Shown: one piece after another, positions 1 through 14,877 of the stretch
Position numbering within the stretch: the first letter of the stretch is position 1
How the letters are laid out: each line of letters opens with the position of its first letter
NCBI GenBank assembly: GCA_910591455.2
Contig: OU342806.1
Coordinates: 5,483,478-5,547,477, forward strand
Source: Pholis gunnellus
Lineage: Eukaryota > Chordata > Actinopteri > Perciformes > Pholidae
Direction: 5' to 3'
Length of the DNA: 64,000 nt
Notes under the pieces: model-generated
What the model was told of the DNA's origin: nothing
Database searches by the model: none
Seen by the model: only the letters and a program-made list of their open reading frames with translations
Made by a program: the position numbers and the translations under genes

Positions 1-2653
1 GACCTATTTGTTTGGTTTCTAAACTGTCTGGGCTTACACATTTAATACAGAGTTTAAATTAGACAATACATTATGAGGTGCATGTCAGTAAGAGGAGTTA
101 TATATAAAAAAAACTGTTATAATTGGTATACTACAGACGGCTATCTTGGTCTATATCGGAGAACAGATTCGTTGTCCACCATTGAAACAGGATCCAGATA
201 TTGGATCCCTGTACTTTATTTAAGCAGGACTAATATAAAGGAGCTCCGTCTGGCCTCGGACAGAGTGTTTGTAGGCTACGTTCTGGCTCCAGGGAAGCCT
301 GCGGCGCTCCAGCACCCACAGTCCCAAAAGGAGAGCCACCACCGCTGAGTGAGGAGAAAAATGGCTTTGAGACACAGAGATGGAAATGTGTAGAAAAGAG
401 GTAGGAAAGAGAGGAAGAAACAGAGCGAGAGAGAGCGAGAAGGATAATGCACAGAAGAAGAATGTGCTTTCAGACCCTTAATATATTCCCATCCTAAACA
501 TAAAGACAGAATAAGGATAGACATATACAATGGCATACCCCCTGTGATTTATGGTACTCAGACGGGCGGTATAATGCATCTTCATCACAGCACTCATTAA
601 CAGAAAATGGACCAAAAAATGTTTAACCTGTCAACAGCTCAGGGAGAGCTGAAAAATATTGTAACAGCCAGTCCCACATGGGTTCAGGTAATTCAAAGGG
701 AGTTCGGCAGCATGACAAAAGACATAAATCAAAAAGGTATGCATTTTGGTTTATACAAAGGCTGAGCTAAAATTACAGGTCAGAAAAGCAATTACTCTTT
801 TCTGAGGCTGCCAAATCAAATAAGAAATGTGTTTTAGACTAAAGACGGAAAGCAGTCTACTCGATGGGTGTCACAACATGCTGCAGTTCTGTCCGGAGCT
901 GGTAGGAATCGGTTTGCCTTGCAAAAGAATATTTTCTTTAATGTGCATATTTCACAATGAATCGCACGCGTTCTATTCAGGTCACACGTGTTGAATTGTG
1001 GAACGCCCGACTGCTACTACTCATTGTCTCTCCCTCTGTTACTAACACTAAAGGCCAGACAAATAGACTTAAATTCATATGATAGAGGATAAGTCACAGT
1101 CATAATTCATACTGAAGGAGAAACAGACAAGTTTAAGAGGAGATGGTGCCTGTGCTACTGGCCATTTCAGCACCATGAACAGCACCATGGACAGCACCAC
1201 AGGCAGCAAAGATCCCCACTTTGCTCTTTCAGTGAATCTTGCAATGAAGCGTTACATAGTGATACTCAGGATTCACTGCTTGTCTCATGGTTTAAGCCAT
1301 TTAAAACACTATCCCCAAACAGTTGGGACACGAAAACAGCAGCGCCGACCACAGCATTCTGTGTCAGATGTCCCATATATTTGATTAGTAGCTTAAACAT
1401 GACGGCGTAATTGCAACTCCCCTTTTGCCTGCACGCCCTGTGATTATCCTGCTGGAAAGACAACACATAAGCAAACAAACATACAAGCAAACAAACAAAT
1501 TAAAATAGCAGGCTGGAAAAAGCATATAGCCCTGATTTTGGAAGCCAACACTCTAGTTAAAACCTCCATCTGTTGAAATGCATTCCCGAGGTGCTCCTAG
1601 AAACTGTGAACGCCCACACACAGAAAACTCTGCCAGGAGAACAAAGACAAACATTTCAGAACCCCCGTGCACCTCTCGCACCACAGCGCATGGAGAAGAA
1701 AAAAGCCTTTCCCCTTGCTAAATATATGGGCTTGACGTGGGAGCGTGTGGGCTGCTGAAAGCTCAAGATGCAATGCTTTACTTCAACACTGTTCTGCCAT
1801 ATTAAGACAGACGTAATTCCTTCCTCACTCTAAACACTCACTTTCCCACAACGCACAGCCTAGTTTGGTGGGGCACATTTACCTCACAATATTTTAGTAA
1901 GGAACAATGAGATACGTGCCATGAATGATTTCATTAATTTGCTATAGCTATGTTAAAGCGTAGAACACAGAGGTATAAGTACATTGATTCTATGTCCTTA
2001 AATCTCTTGATACTCCGTGTTCCCTCGCGGTCAGTGTTCCTCTCCGTAAACATTCACAAACATCTCCAAAAAAAGATTTCTATACAATAATAACCACAGC
2101 CCCCATTTCATTCATATTTATAGTCAACATCAAAGGGAAGAGGAAAGGCATTAGAGCCCATTTTGGCTCAAGGGGAGAAGCCATTTCCACAGTTTCTCAA
2201 CGGGAGAGTAGAACTGCCTTCATCCTATAACCCATGGCAATCCTAAATAACCCGACCGCTGTGATCAACAGTCAAACAAAGACATTTCATCTGAGGCAGT
2301 GATGGTAATTTGATTCACTCTGACCTAATGGTTCTCCATCAGAAAGGCCTTCGGTTTAACGCTCCAGAATCAGAAACACAAGAAGACTCACAAGTTTGAA
2401 GGGGGTTGAAGTGCCTAACAAACCGCCCCGCTGCAGCAATAACCGATGCACAAACAGGTTAAACAAAACGTTAAATCCATCACATATTGCCAGCTGCAGT
2501 GTATGCGCAAAACAGTCAAATGAGTCTCCAGTTCACAGCACACTGTTGCACCACTTTCCCAGTAAGTCTGCACAGCATCAATTAGCTGGGAGCTTTTGGG
2601 CTGCGTGTCTGCCTGGTTTACTCTGTCAGGGTTTTCGCTAGTGTAGTGTCCGG

Positions 2654-2774
<121 letters not shown>

Positions 2775-5700
2775 TGCGTGCGTGTGAGACAATGAGTATG
2801 AAGTTAGCAGTAACGTTATACTCTGAAGTAACAGTACCGTTTGTTTTGTCTGTGAATAAATGCTACAACTCCTCAGTCCCATGACGCATGATTACATATT
2901 TCTGGTTTTTCATATATTGATATATATCGTACCAATGTACACATGAGACAAAAATCTTTACAAATATAAAACAAAAAAGTTGTGAATTGTCTTCGTTTTT
3001 AGATAGAATTTGATCGAAATCATTAATTTGGACAACTGGACATGATTATCATATCAATACGATACCATTCCACTGAATGTCAATAAATGATAATATTGAT
3101 AATATCTTGTTATTACTAGTATTTATGAATCGCAGCAAGTAATTCTTGTATAATGAATTCTAAACCGAACAATCGTTTGGTTTCATTCAAGTAACGTCTA
3201 TGTTATAGAACTTTAATTGAAATGGTTATTCTGATTCAGAGCATTGTAGAAGATAATCTGAATGGTGTTCGTCCCCAACGTGTCAGACAAAACACCACAA
3301 CATGCACACATACACGAAACCTTCCATTAACCTCTGTCCACCCATCACACCGAGGCTGCTAGCAACAGAATAACACCCACTTAAAACGCACGAAGACATC
3401 CATTTTGTTCACTGTGTTTGCAATTCACATGGTGACACTAAGAAATCCCATCCACCTCTCTGTCAGAAGAAATCCATTAGTCAAACCAAACACTGACACT
3501 TAGAATGTCAAGCACACAGGTAGCACATCATTTGTTGTGCGATGGCTCCAAATGGTGACTGGAGAATTATGTATGCCTGATGCAGACAAATGCACAATCT
3601 GAAATCACCAGAAGAGCGGCTATTTAAAGGTTTGTGGTCTTTTTTTTAAGATCTCAGGAACATTGCACGCCTTTGGTGATGATTATTGTGTACATCACTC
3701 ACTGTGTGCTTTTTCCTCACTACAAGATGTCTCATTCAAGAAGTAATTATTTCTACAAAAAAATTAAAAATGTACAATTATATACTCACTTCGCTTCTGT
3801 GAAAACATAAATGTTTTGACAACATGTGAAAAGCATGACAACTATGAATGTCTTTTTATTCAGATGTGTTTGAATTCCCATGTCTTTCTGTCTTCCAGGC
3901 AACAAGAGGAGGATGCAGCACCCGGGGCTTTGTTGTTCTCCCTAATGTGAGTTAATCTGGACGCTGTCACATCAAACACAGGGACATCTTAGGTGTTATG
4001 TAGATAGTGTTTATAGAAACTTAGCCCGGCCCCTGTGGGCCCCTCTCTTGCCTTTTCATTTGGGTGGAGGCAGAGAGAGAGGCCATCTTCAAAGCCCTCT
4101 GTGTCTCTCTGTATCGACCACGCTCCTCTGCAGCCCTAGAGGCTTCCTATTAGAAAGGATTTGTCTTACAAGCTCTGTGTGCTGCTACTCTGAAAGTACA
4201 AAAACAAAAGAAATGTTCCTCGGTGTGTCGTTCTGCAGAAGACCCTTTTCAGATGATTTTTTGGCTCTAGCTTTGTAACTGCTATCTTATTCACTAATTT
4301 CCATCCAATCTTGCTGATCTGTCAGCATTCGCTCCACCTACAGAGCCATCTTTGACATGGCAAGACATTACTGCGTCTGACCAGCGGACCCGCGTCAAGC
4401 TATCAAACACACACTTAGCTAGCTCCATTCACACGTAACCCAGGCAATATGTCATTGCTCTCCTTTATTGCAAGAGGGAATAGCTCTTTCTGCCCATTTG
4501 GTTTGCAGCAAAAAAAAATACTGTAAGCCTGGATTTACAGCTCAGTGATCCTGTGTTTTGATAGTGAAGGGCTGAGGTGGACCGACATTTTTTTTTTGTT
4601 GATATTTTGTAATTTCTTATTTTCCTTTGGCTGCGCCCTATATGGATCTTTAGATAACCTGCCATCTCTTCTGCCTTTATTACTGCATGTCCTATTTCTG
4701 TACACTATAGCCGGGCCACTATCAAGCATCTTCAATAAAGGGGGGGGGGGGGCTGCAAAAGACAGCAGTGATGACAGAGAAGGAAAGTGCGAGGGAAAGA
4801 AAGAGTGAAAGAAAGAGAGGCTAAAAGAGAAAGAAAAGCCTTTTATTTTCTCTTCTTTGCCACAACCTGGAACATACTCAGGCAGCACAGTTCTAGCTGG
4901 CCAGCCTATACCCACAGGGCTCTCACTATGAACGCTCACTATAATCAATCTGACATTATCAGATCCTGGTCATTCAGCAGACACAGCTTAAGTGCTTTTA
5001 GATGTGTCAGAGGACATGGCAGACTTCCACTGCCCTGCTGATGACTTCCCATTCATCCTGTGCAAAGTTAGTTAACGGTTCCCTACAGAGCTTTAACGCT
5101 CATAATCATGGTTGTGTGTATATTAATGGCATTTTTTCACCAAAACAGCGTTTTTCTCAAAGCCTAACAAACACATCAAATGTTCTACTTCATTAAACAT
5201 TTGCCTTTTATATTTTATGAAACCGCGACAGCTTTCTTCTTCTCTTCTTTTGTTGGCACAATAAGACATTACAAACACCAACACTTAAGGCCCTCCGCGG
5301 CCCCAGAAATGTGTATCGTGTCATATGTGCTACATGTGATACAACCAATATGGAGACGGCTGATCACACCTTTGCTTTGGCTCACCAAGGCACTAGTGCT
5401 AAAAGCTCCAGAAATACCTTTCAGTCTGTCAACCGGTAAGATGAGGAAAGGAAATTGGGGAGAAAGAAGTAGTTAGAGATGGAGGAGAAGATGAAGAAGT
5501 GGGTTGGACAACACGCTTTGCCCTTTCCCAATCTTGAAAGGAGGGGCACTGCAGAGTAGTCTGTTAGGAATATATAAATAACACAGCAGTAGAAGCACAC
5601 CCATGAGGCGAGCGGGTACAAGCTGAACCTATCAAATTAATCCGAGATAAATTTGCAAGTCATCATAATAACTTTAAATGGTTTAGAGACAGAATAAAAG

Positions 5701-6944
5701 ATCAAAGAATTCAAGGAACTAGTCCGATGACAAAGATGTACAGTGAGAAGCAGGAAAAAAAAGAGAAAAAGTGGGGAGAGAGCGTTTGCATAGCAGACGT
5801 ATTTTGATAGACAAAGAAGAGGTCTCGTCAGTGCGGATAGGCAGACAGACACATAGAAGCCGGCAGACGGGAAAATGGGCAGGAAAGCAGCCGGCCAAAC
5901 TTCATATTATGCTGCTGCGGTGTCATACAGATTGATGGATTCATAAATAACGAATCAAGAAAAAAAAAGGTAAAATAAACTCTGTAAATAAATGTGCCGT
6001 CTCGTCCTCTGCCCCGGTGCCTAATGGATGCCTGTCTGTGCACATCTTTGCAAAGTGTATATTTATGTGTGTGTGTGCCTTTACGTACGTGTACAGTCAT
6101 TTAAGCCGCCGCGCTGCCATGGCAATCATTTACCTCAGCCCCATTACTGACGTCGTGTGATCATGAAGGGAGAGTGCTTTGTCCCACGTTCATGGTAACA
6201 CTCACTGATACATGCGCGTCAACGGTTGTCCCGTCACTGAGCATATTCCATGCTCTCGTATTCATGTGCCATCTTGTTTAATCATTCAAATAAAGTCATC
6301 ATTTAAGAGAGAAAGTTTACTCACTGACTTTTAAGAAAACAACAGCGCTTGAAATAAAATAACGTTAGAGATCATTCACCTCTACAAACTCCTGGTGAAA
6401 CATGATGAAGTATTGTTGTTGATATTCAGACTGAGCTTCATCACCTGCAACAGCTGCACAGCCTGCACGCAATCAAACAAGCAAGAGCTCGAGTGTTCAA
6501 ATGCCTATTTACCAGAAGGTAATACAAGCCAGCCTGGCATTCCCTCATAATAAATAAAACAGTTTCCTCATATTTCATATTTCCTCATTTTTCAACATTT
6601 CTGTATTTTTCTCGTGACAGAAGGTAACGTTTTCTCATGTGATCAGTGGGTGGATATCAATCTGCTGTGGACTACGGCACGACCCATCTGTGTTCGCAGG
6701 CAGAGAAAAGTGAAAGTTTAAAAATCACACAGTTTTGTCAGAATCCCAGTTAATCATCATTTTATCACAGACTACTCCTCGTCAGCAGCCAGTGCAGCTG
6801 GTTGGGAAAAACTTTGCTTCACAAAGCCACTCATCTAAAATTGGCTTTTGCCAATAGAAGAGCAATGCAATCGGTCATTAAAACATAATATACGGCAGTC
6901 ACAGCCGACACAAGTAGTGCCCACCCTCCCTTCAGCTAAACACT

Positions 6945-7090
6945 GTTAGCTATGTTTGCACTGTTAGCGCCGTTAGCAGGGAACCGCTTGCTCAGCCGTT
7001 GCCATGTTGAGAGCTGTGTGAGGCAATAGATATGCTCTGAATTTCAAGTTTAGCCCATTTAAATCTCAAATATATGTAATTTAAGGCATT
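6945..7090 (+). repeat. Dispersed repeat R4, copy 1
   Basis: Shares with 16610-16750 the phrases CATGTTGAGAGCTGTGTG, GGCAAT, GCTCTGAATTTCAA and nearby TTAGC motifs in the same order and orientation. The match is seen directly between the two places. Confidence 0.65.
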
Positions 7091-8948
7091 GGGGAATTAG
7101 AAATATAATTCCTTTAAATTCACTGACAACAGGCATCAATGGAAACTACACACACACTACCTGCAGAAAGAAAGCATAAACTACAATATAATACATAACA
7201 ATATGTATCTTATATAGTATACTGTTGCTGCTATTGCCATTACTCACATTGTACACACAAGCAATATAATAATTAAAACCAGTAACTAAATGGCATACAC
7301 TATATACACACAAACACACACACACACACCAGCTACCCCAGTTTGGTGAGTAAATGTCGTAAACAAATGTGATGCAGGAAAAAGTTGCACTGCTTTATGT
7401 CAGTGTTTTGTCGAGAGAATTGTGAAAGTCAATATCAAATATTAATATATTGACAAAACAGAGCAAACAATGGACGCTGGTTCCATATGAAAAAAACATG
7501 GATTATCCAGGGATCAAAGCTATCTAACTGCTTTGGTTCTTTTTTTCTTTTGTTCATTTTTATTCTCCTGCCAGCTTTATTCTTTTTTTTTTTTTTTTTT
7601 CAACCTGTCCCAATATTCTGTATTTAATTCTAAAAACCTGACAGGCAGTGAATATTCCGCTGGTGAGCGCCACACTGTCAGCCTCATGATTGCCACTGGG
7701 ACACCCTTGGACATCATGGGATTCAACAAAAGAAGGACCACAGCTGTGCTGCCATTACTCCCGATTCATTCTGTATAGGTTAAAACTGCCAGTCCACATC
7801 AGGCAGTGAGGCCCTCCATCAATACCTCCCACTCACATTTCCCACTCTCCATTTCACTCCATCTCACTCCCTCCATGTCATTTCTTAATCTCCACAACTC
7901 AGTGAATCAAATATCTTTCCTCTTATATTCTGACCCTTCCCTGCTCCTTCTCCCCTCTCACTCTCTAATCTACATATCTTCATCTTTTTCTCCCTCTTTT
8001 CCATTTTCCCCTTTCTACCTCCGAGCTGACTTCACACAGCCAACTCCTTTCTGGGAAGTTGCAGGGAGCACATTAAAAAAGGATGCACACCGGCTAACCC
8101 TGCTGAGCAGCGTGACACGCAGCCTTACAAAGCGTGCCACACGTATGCATGTATGTGTTCCCCAGGTGTGCAGAGAGCCACAAGGGCTGACAAGAGTGAA
8201 AGACCACACAGTCGGTCTCTGGGCTCTGCAGACACTCGCTCACAAACGCATAAAGACATGAATGCAAAGCTCTGCATGGGGCCAACAAAACTCTGAAAAC
8301 AACTCGGCGATATGTGCGTTCTTACAAGCCCTTCACGGGTATCGGATATGGTTTTGGAGTTGTGGTTGGAGTGATGGGTAGAGGGGAATTTTGTGTTTCT
8401 CCTAAATGTGAGCTTGCTGCCTGGAAGACATCCAGTATACTGTTTTACTCTGAATTATTAAAAGCAGCCTCTTATTGCAGCTGGGACTGAAATAGTTTAG
8501 AGGCCACAGACGATGACTGTTGGCACATAACTATATAATTTATATTCCTCGCTATTCAGCAGCCATCCAACTTATTGTTATTTTCTAAATTAAACGCTTT
8601 AAGGCAGCCACGATGGACAAAACAGAACCACTTAAATGAAGTGTCAGGTGAAGTCGGAGTTTTCAAAAAGAAAAAAAAAATGCTACAAAAACAGAATCCT
8701 AACACAAAATGTTGAATGTGCCGAGGCGTTTGATCTCGCTGGTGCTAGCTCAGCTATATGAGGTGTCCTGGTATTCTGCAGGGCAGACAACAGAAGCCTT
8801 CACTGCTAGCTATCAGCCTGACACTGGCTCCCTCAGCGAGCTCTACTGACAGCCCTCCTCTGCAATGCAAATACCCACTTCCACATGAGCAGGCCCATCA
8901 CTAGCACTCCCCATGCACTTGTATTCCATGTCATTACCCCCAGGGACC

Positions 8949-8973
8949 CACACACACACACACACACACACAC
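8949..8973. repeat. (CA)n microsatellite
   Basis: Short uninterrupted CA run in celf5 intron 2. Confidence 0.9.
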
Positions 8974-10103
8974 TGCTCCTCCCCTCTACCCTGTGCCTCA
9001 TGCTGCTACCCTTATCTGGGATGGGAAGGGGGCTGGGGCTGCCTGATGCATTGGTAGCCGAAGGAGGGCTGCCACGGGCTGTTTCCACTCATGCCTCCTG
9101 TCAGTCACATTCCTCTCCTCTCCTTGCCCCCCCAAGCCATGTGTACTGTATTTCATTAGTCCTGATTTTTGCTGACAAATGCTGGCTGTCGTGCTGTGCA
9201 GCCCTCTTACCCTCTCTACGGACTCTACACCAAAGCCCGGCTAGATCTGCCTTACAAATGAGCTCCCTCTGGTTCCACCACACAAGTGTGCCATTTCAAA
9301 AAATCGACCACAGATATACAGCACATGCTGTGTGTCCATGGACGCTACACCAAAGAACATGCATACACACTCACGCAGACAAGATAACTGCTGTTTTAAC
9401 TCTGAAGGTATGACTTCAAGCTGGCATGACCCTGTGTCTCCCCCTTCCTCCTCTCCTCTCAACATTTCAACTATTCTCTCACTTCATCTCCCTCTAATCT
9501 CTCACACATTCCTCATTCACCCCCTCTGCCTCCCAACGGCACAAGGTCCAGCCAGTGAGATGTCAGCTCCGATTAGCCACATCGGGTGATGCGTTTTAGG
9601 TGTGTCCTTCATTATTGAGTGAAGTGACATGTTCTCAGCTACACTTGCCTGCTCTTCCTAAACTGCCACCGTGTCTATTTGGATAGCCAGTTTTTGTAAG
9701 CTAATCTTTTCTCCTCTCTCTTTCAACAAGGACACACTCATACACACACCCCTCTATTCAGGGCCATAGTTTATCATCCGTGTTCGCATCCCTCTGCTCG
9801 CTCATACACTTCTCTCTTTGTGTCTGCGGGCAGTGACACACCTGAACAAGCCTGTACAGGGACCCACAGATGGATTGTCAGTCAGTATCTGGGCCTTGCC
9901 TCTTGCACAGGTCTGCACTGCCATGCCCGCCGGCCTGAAATAAAACCAGACTCATCTGGTTCGGCCCCACTGGTACAGGTGATGTTTTCTCTGTGCCAAA
10001 CTGCCATTAGATCCTCTGAACTGCACAGCATCCGAATGAATCAGACCAGCACATGTTAGTCTGGTATACAGGCAGTGACATTCAAAGTCAAAAAACAAAC
10101 CTA

Positions 10104-10122
10104 CCCCCCCCCCCCCCCCCCC
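10104..10122. repeat. Poly(C) run, 19 nt
   Basis: Uninterrupted C run in celf5 intron 2. Confidence 0.95.
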
Positions 10123-10987
10123 ACCCTCCCATACTATACACAGAACCAAGCTCTATAACCCAGATCACAGCCGTATCACATGATTGCATCACACAGACAG
10201 GCGGGCGATCGGTCTCCAGCCACAACCAGAAATAGGTTAAACAGACTAAAAATATCAAAAACATTAATAATTCAGCTTTTCTGCTAACCTGTGCATCAGA
10301 AAAAAATAGCACACTTCTCACTGTGAAGTGGCCTAATGGGTAGGGTGTGCAGCAGAGTATTTTGGTATTTCACCAAATGTCTCCCCCCAAGAGGCGGTTA
10401 GCGAGATGTGGCTCGAGCATTGGGAGGGGAAGCAGCATTGTAACGTCATAAACACTAATGTCACAGACGGGGTCAAAATACTGTCATCTGTAACTGAAAA
10501 AAAGAAAGATAGAAAATACATTTGGGGGGTGAGTTGCTTCACATATGACAATGACTGTAATTCGGTATACTGAAATGTTTGGCTGGAGCAAATTAATATA
10601 AAAAAAAAAGATGAATTCATTTAGTTCAGTCAGTCTACGGATACATCTTATTTACTGGTCTGCATTATTTTTACACAAACAACTCTGTAAATGCAACACA
10701 TATTTGATTGTCACAGTTTTACAACAGCTCATTCTACAGTAGCAACTAAAGGGAGACCCATTGCATATGAGAACAGCACAATATATACTGTATGAAAATG
10801 GAAATGGAATTTCATGATGAAACACATTTTCAGTGGGTGTTGTTTATTCTCCAAAGGCAGGTGCAGAGTGCACATCCTGCTCTTTTTTCCAAAATACCCT
10901 TGGAAGCCAATCCCCTGGGGAGAAGAAGGCTTCTCTAAATATGTGGCTAATCTACCACACAGAAAAGGGAGCCGAACAAAGGAGAGA

Positions 10988-10990
<3 letters not shown>

Positions 10991-11064
<74 letters not shown>
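10991..11064. repeat. (GT)n microsatellite, 74 bp
   Basis: Uninterrupted GT run; reads as (CA)n in the celf5 transcript. Explains Cys-Val and His-Thr open frames here. Confidence 0.98.
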
Positions 11065-11066
<2 letters not shown>

Positions 11067-11203
11067 AATTAAAGGGGTACCAGAGGAGCAAATGCAAGAC
11101 AGAGAGACAGAAGGTGGAAAACAAGCAACATTGTGATGGCTCCAACAGTTATCCTGTGTGTTTTAGTCTATTTCTAGCCCCTCTGCTTCAGGGGTGTGTA
11201 TAT

Positions 11204-11315
<112 letters not shown>

Positions 11316-12318
11316 ATTCAGATCCCTGAGGAGCACTCTGGTACAGCGGCTCTTTACTGTGCGTACATTAAACCAATATGCCATTACAGCAGATGTACAC
11401 TCAAATACACAAACACACACTCAAAGGAAACTAGTTTTGTTGTGCTTACATACGGCTATTGGCACTGTAGTAATATTGTTGCGCGCCGGTGTACCCCAGT
11501 GCAACCTATATAAAAGTATGCATCGCAGTGAACAAAGAAAAGTCTACTCACACATGCACAACAGCCCCCGACAGCCAGACTTTTTATGACACCACCTGCT
11601 CCTTCTATTCATGAGTGTGATTTGACTTGGGTAATACTTTCAGAGACAGGCCAGGTCACAGACATAAAACCATTAGAGTGCGGGTTTCTACGAAGCGCTC
11701 TTTATTTTCATCCCACTGCATCAACAAAAGGTTATGAAAAATAGACATCAGAGGCAGACTCCAGTAGCCTCTGAGATCAGCTGCAGCCATCCAGTTTATG
11801 CTGAGATCAGCTGGTGGTACATTTCTTTATGGAGGAAACGGATGGTGTTCAAATGTTTTAACAGACATCTGGGTCCTTGCTTATGTATTTGTTAATTACA
11901 GAGGCGCAGAGACCTCGCAGTGAAACCCATATAAAACATTTAAGTTCACAGTCAGACATGCCCTTGGCTGACATAAAAAAGGAAAAACATCGTATAGGCT
12001 GGGCAGTAAAGATGCAATGCTATTTTACTTTCAAATCAAATGTTAAAATTCATATCACACATCCCTGTTTAATTCATAGCGCAGAGAAAAATATTTTATA
12101 GAAGAAAAGACCTTGACCATGCCCGTTTCAACTTCTACTCTTTTTCTTGCACGCACACACGCACACACTCACACACACGCTCCCGTTGCCCAAAGGCTTA
12201 ATTCTAACGAGTCCCCTCTCCCCGACTACAAGGCCTCCAATCCTGCCAGCACCGATTGGCTTCATGCTGACCAGTCCTCTCCACCCCCACCCCCACGCCT
12301 GCCCACACAACACAGGCA

Positions 12319-12675
12319 CATACAGTACACACAGAATCATACAATACACTCTTCTCATACTCCGCCAACCTTCACAGAGTGTAGCATTGAATTATTCAGC
12401 CTTTGCGGCAGCTAGGCCGGCACACGAGTCAGCTTGGCTGTAGTTGATAAACAGGTGGATAGCATGCACGCAAAAGTATGGCTGTACATGCGTTTGCGTG
12501 CGTGCAAAGCCGAGGAGCGGCTCCATCACACGGCAGCCTCGTTTCCACAGCACGAGGTCAGCCCTGCACTGCTGCTCGCTGAGCTGGGCACTGGCACACA
12601 TACCCACAATGACACATACATATGCATGTAAATTCATGCACGCATACAGTACACACAGAATCATACAATACACTC
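12319..12675. repeat. Perfect 33-bp direct repeat, copies 324 bp apart
   Basis: 12319-12351 and 12643-12675 are identical (starting CATACAGTACACACAGAATC). After the second copy the 13-mer TCATACAATACAC is partly reiterated. Intervening sequence is not repeated. Confidence 0.9.
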
Positions 12676-13219
12676 ATACAATACACATAAATGTGTACAA
12701 ACATACAGGAATCCATGTGCATTCACACAGCAGACTAACAGGTATGTGTGCAGCACAGGGCACAGTGGCGAGACCTAGAGAGAGAGACAGAAATGGAGAC
12801 AGAAATGGAGACAGAGGGAGACGGAGGCAATTGAGAGGGAGGGGATCTACTTAGAGTGTTGACATTGCAGGAGCCCACATGTGTGTGTGCCGGAGCATAA
12901 TCTTCTCCCCGCTCTCATTGGGTTTTTAATGCGGGTGCTATTTCCATAAACCTGCCTCCTGAATCACAGCCAGCCTCTTACACTCACCCCAGGTCGAGCT
13001 GTACTGAAACTCAGAGTCAATGCATGCAGCACAACACATTTCCAACCCTTGCCTCTCCAAGACAATCACGGTTGTACACAATGCTAGCATGACAAAAAGG
13101 GAAGGGCGGCATGTTGTTCTGTGCTACAGCAAATAGACTTGCTGCAGCGACTGAGATTATTTCTTGGATCTGCTGGATTTGAGGAGCGGCAGTGAGAGGA
13201 CAGAGAGTTTGAGGAGAGA

Positions 13220-13236
13220 GGGGGGGGGGGGGGGGG
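13220..13236. repeat. Poly(G) run, 17 nt
   Basis: Uninterrupted G run inside a purine-rich stretch (13180-13260). Confidence 0.95.
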
Positions 13237-13389
13237 AGATTGAGGGAGGGAGATAGGTTGGGGGATAGTGTGTGAAGGATGCAGGATTTTGTCATGATGC
13301 TGAGCAGGGTGGAGTAAATCTCCTGCAAGCTTGTGTAGAGAGCTGTGAGACTCATGAGCCCACACACCAACTGCTGTTGAAACAGCTAG

Positions 13390-13680
13390 CGCTGCCAAGA
13401 TTAATCGATATTAAATCAATCTCCAGTTATTTTGATAATAAATGTATAGGTTTGAGTAATTTTGTAAGAAAAGAAAAAGTCAAATTCTCTGATTCCAGCT
13501 TCTTAAATATCTCATTTCTTTCCTCCTTTATGACAGTAAACTGAATATCTTTGAGTTGTGGAAAAAACTGGGCAATTGAGGATGTAATCCTGGGCTTTAG
13601 GAACAAACAACTAATCAATTAATCCAGAAAATAGTTGACAGATTAATTGATAATGATAATAATTGTAAGTTGCATCCCTC
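13390..13680 (-). repeat. Teleost interspersed repeat with ATTAATCGAT-type ends
   Basis: Read on the minus strand, it starts GGGATGCAACTTACAATTAT and passes AATTGATTAGTTGTTTGTTC, AAAGATATTCAGTTTACTGT and GAAGCTGGAATCAGAGAATT to ATCGATTAATCTTGGC. I recognise this order as a frequent fish repeat; the class is uncertain. The open frame at 13427-13618 lies within it and is not a gene. Confidence 0.75.
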
Positions 13681-14841
13681 AAAACTGCTGCTGCTCCTTA
13701 ACTTGCAGTGTTTCTGTTATATATATTTGAATAACAAATGATGCTATGAGGAATAATCAGCATCCAAGGTTATCAGCCGATGCTTAGTAAGAGAAAACAT
13801 GCAAGCATGTATTCACATAGACAAAAGCACTTGTATGGTTATGTAATATAAAAAGTAGTGCATCGCCATCAGCAGCAAACAAGCACGAAACAGCAAACAA
13901 ATAATATATTCGAGCCTCACTGTCGTGGGCGGTGCGTGATCACGGCAAGATGCCATGTGCACATGTTTTTCTTCCCACCTTTATACTCTGCTATCTGTAT
14001 CTACATAGGGCTGGCTGCGATGCAAAGCCAGCTTACCACACAAACACAGACATACACAGATAATAGGGCCAAGCAACACACACCTGGTAAACTGTCAGAG
14101 CTTCTCCTATTCGGTGGCCAAACTTATGTCAGGCACTCGTGTCCCCAAGGTTCCCATCACACCTCACCGCAGGAATCTATATTCCAGTCCAGTACACTTC
14201 CATTAGGCCATACTGTTAGCAGCTAATGTGTAACAAGGGGACATGGATAATAACATCCGAGAAAACAAGCACTTCTTACCGATAATAAGAGGACACTGGG
14301 TCTGTGTGTGTGTATTTGTGTGTGTGGCACTGCATATAGTAGAGTGTACACAAACATATGGCACTGTATAACAATCATTTAATACTTAAAGTAACTTAAA
14401 ATGCTGTCCTTTAAGTTAGAATCCTTAAGGCTTAAACTACCACCCAAACCCATTTTTTTCCAACAGTATGAATCCAATTTGTTAGCATTCTGTAATTGCC
14501 TCTCTATTTAGTAGTTATTATTGTTTTGGAGGAGCAAACCTTTCCTGCAGAGGATTTGAAGTACATACACACACAAGTGAATCAAAGAAAACGATCCACG
14601 TACGTACCAGAAGTGACATGGAAGAAGAAGGAAACATTTGGTCGTGAGTACCACATTGGAAAACATGGTTGTATTAAAAGACAAATCCTCTCGACACTCA
14701 AACTGAACTCTGGATTTTAAAACAAACTTTCCATTACCAACAGTAACCACAGGTGATAGCAAATCAACCATGGGTGAAATCGTACGGGTTATTATTACTA
14801 CTTTAAAGTATTTGAAATATTTGCTCTTTCCCAGGCACATC

Positions 14842-14845
<4 letters not shown>

Positions 14846-14874
<29 letters not shown>
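14846..14874. repeat. (CA)n microsatellite
   Basis: Short CA run; UG-sense in the celf5 transcript. Confidence 0.9.

Positions 14875-14877
<3 letters not shown>

Noticed and set aside
12781..12830. Purine-rich GAGACAGAAATG triplication as a possible array
   Set aside because: A simple 12-mer tandem repeat. No spacer-repeat structure and no cas genes; CRISPR arrays are not expected in a vertebrate genome.
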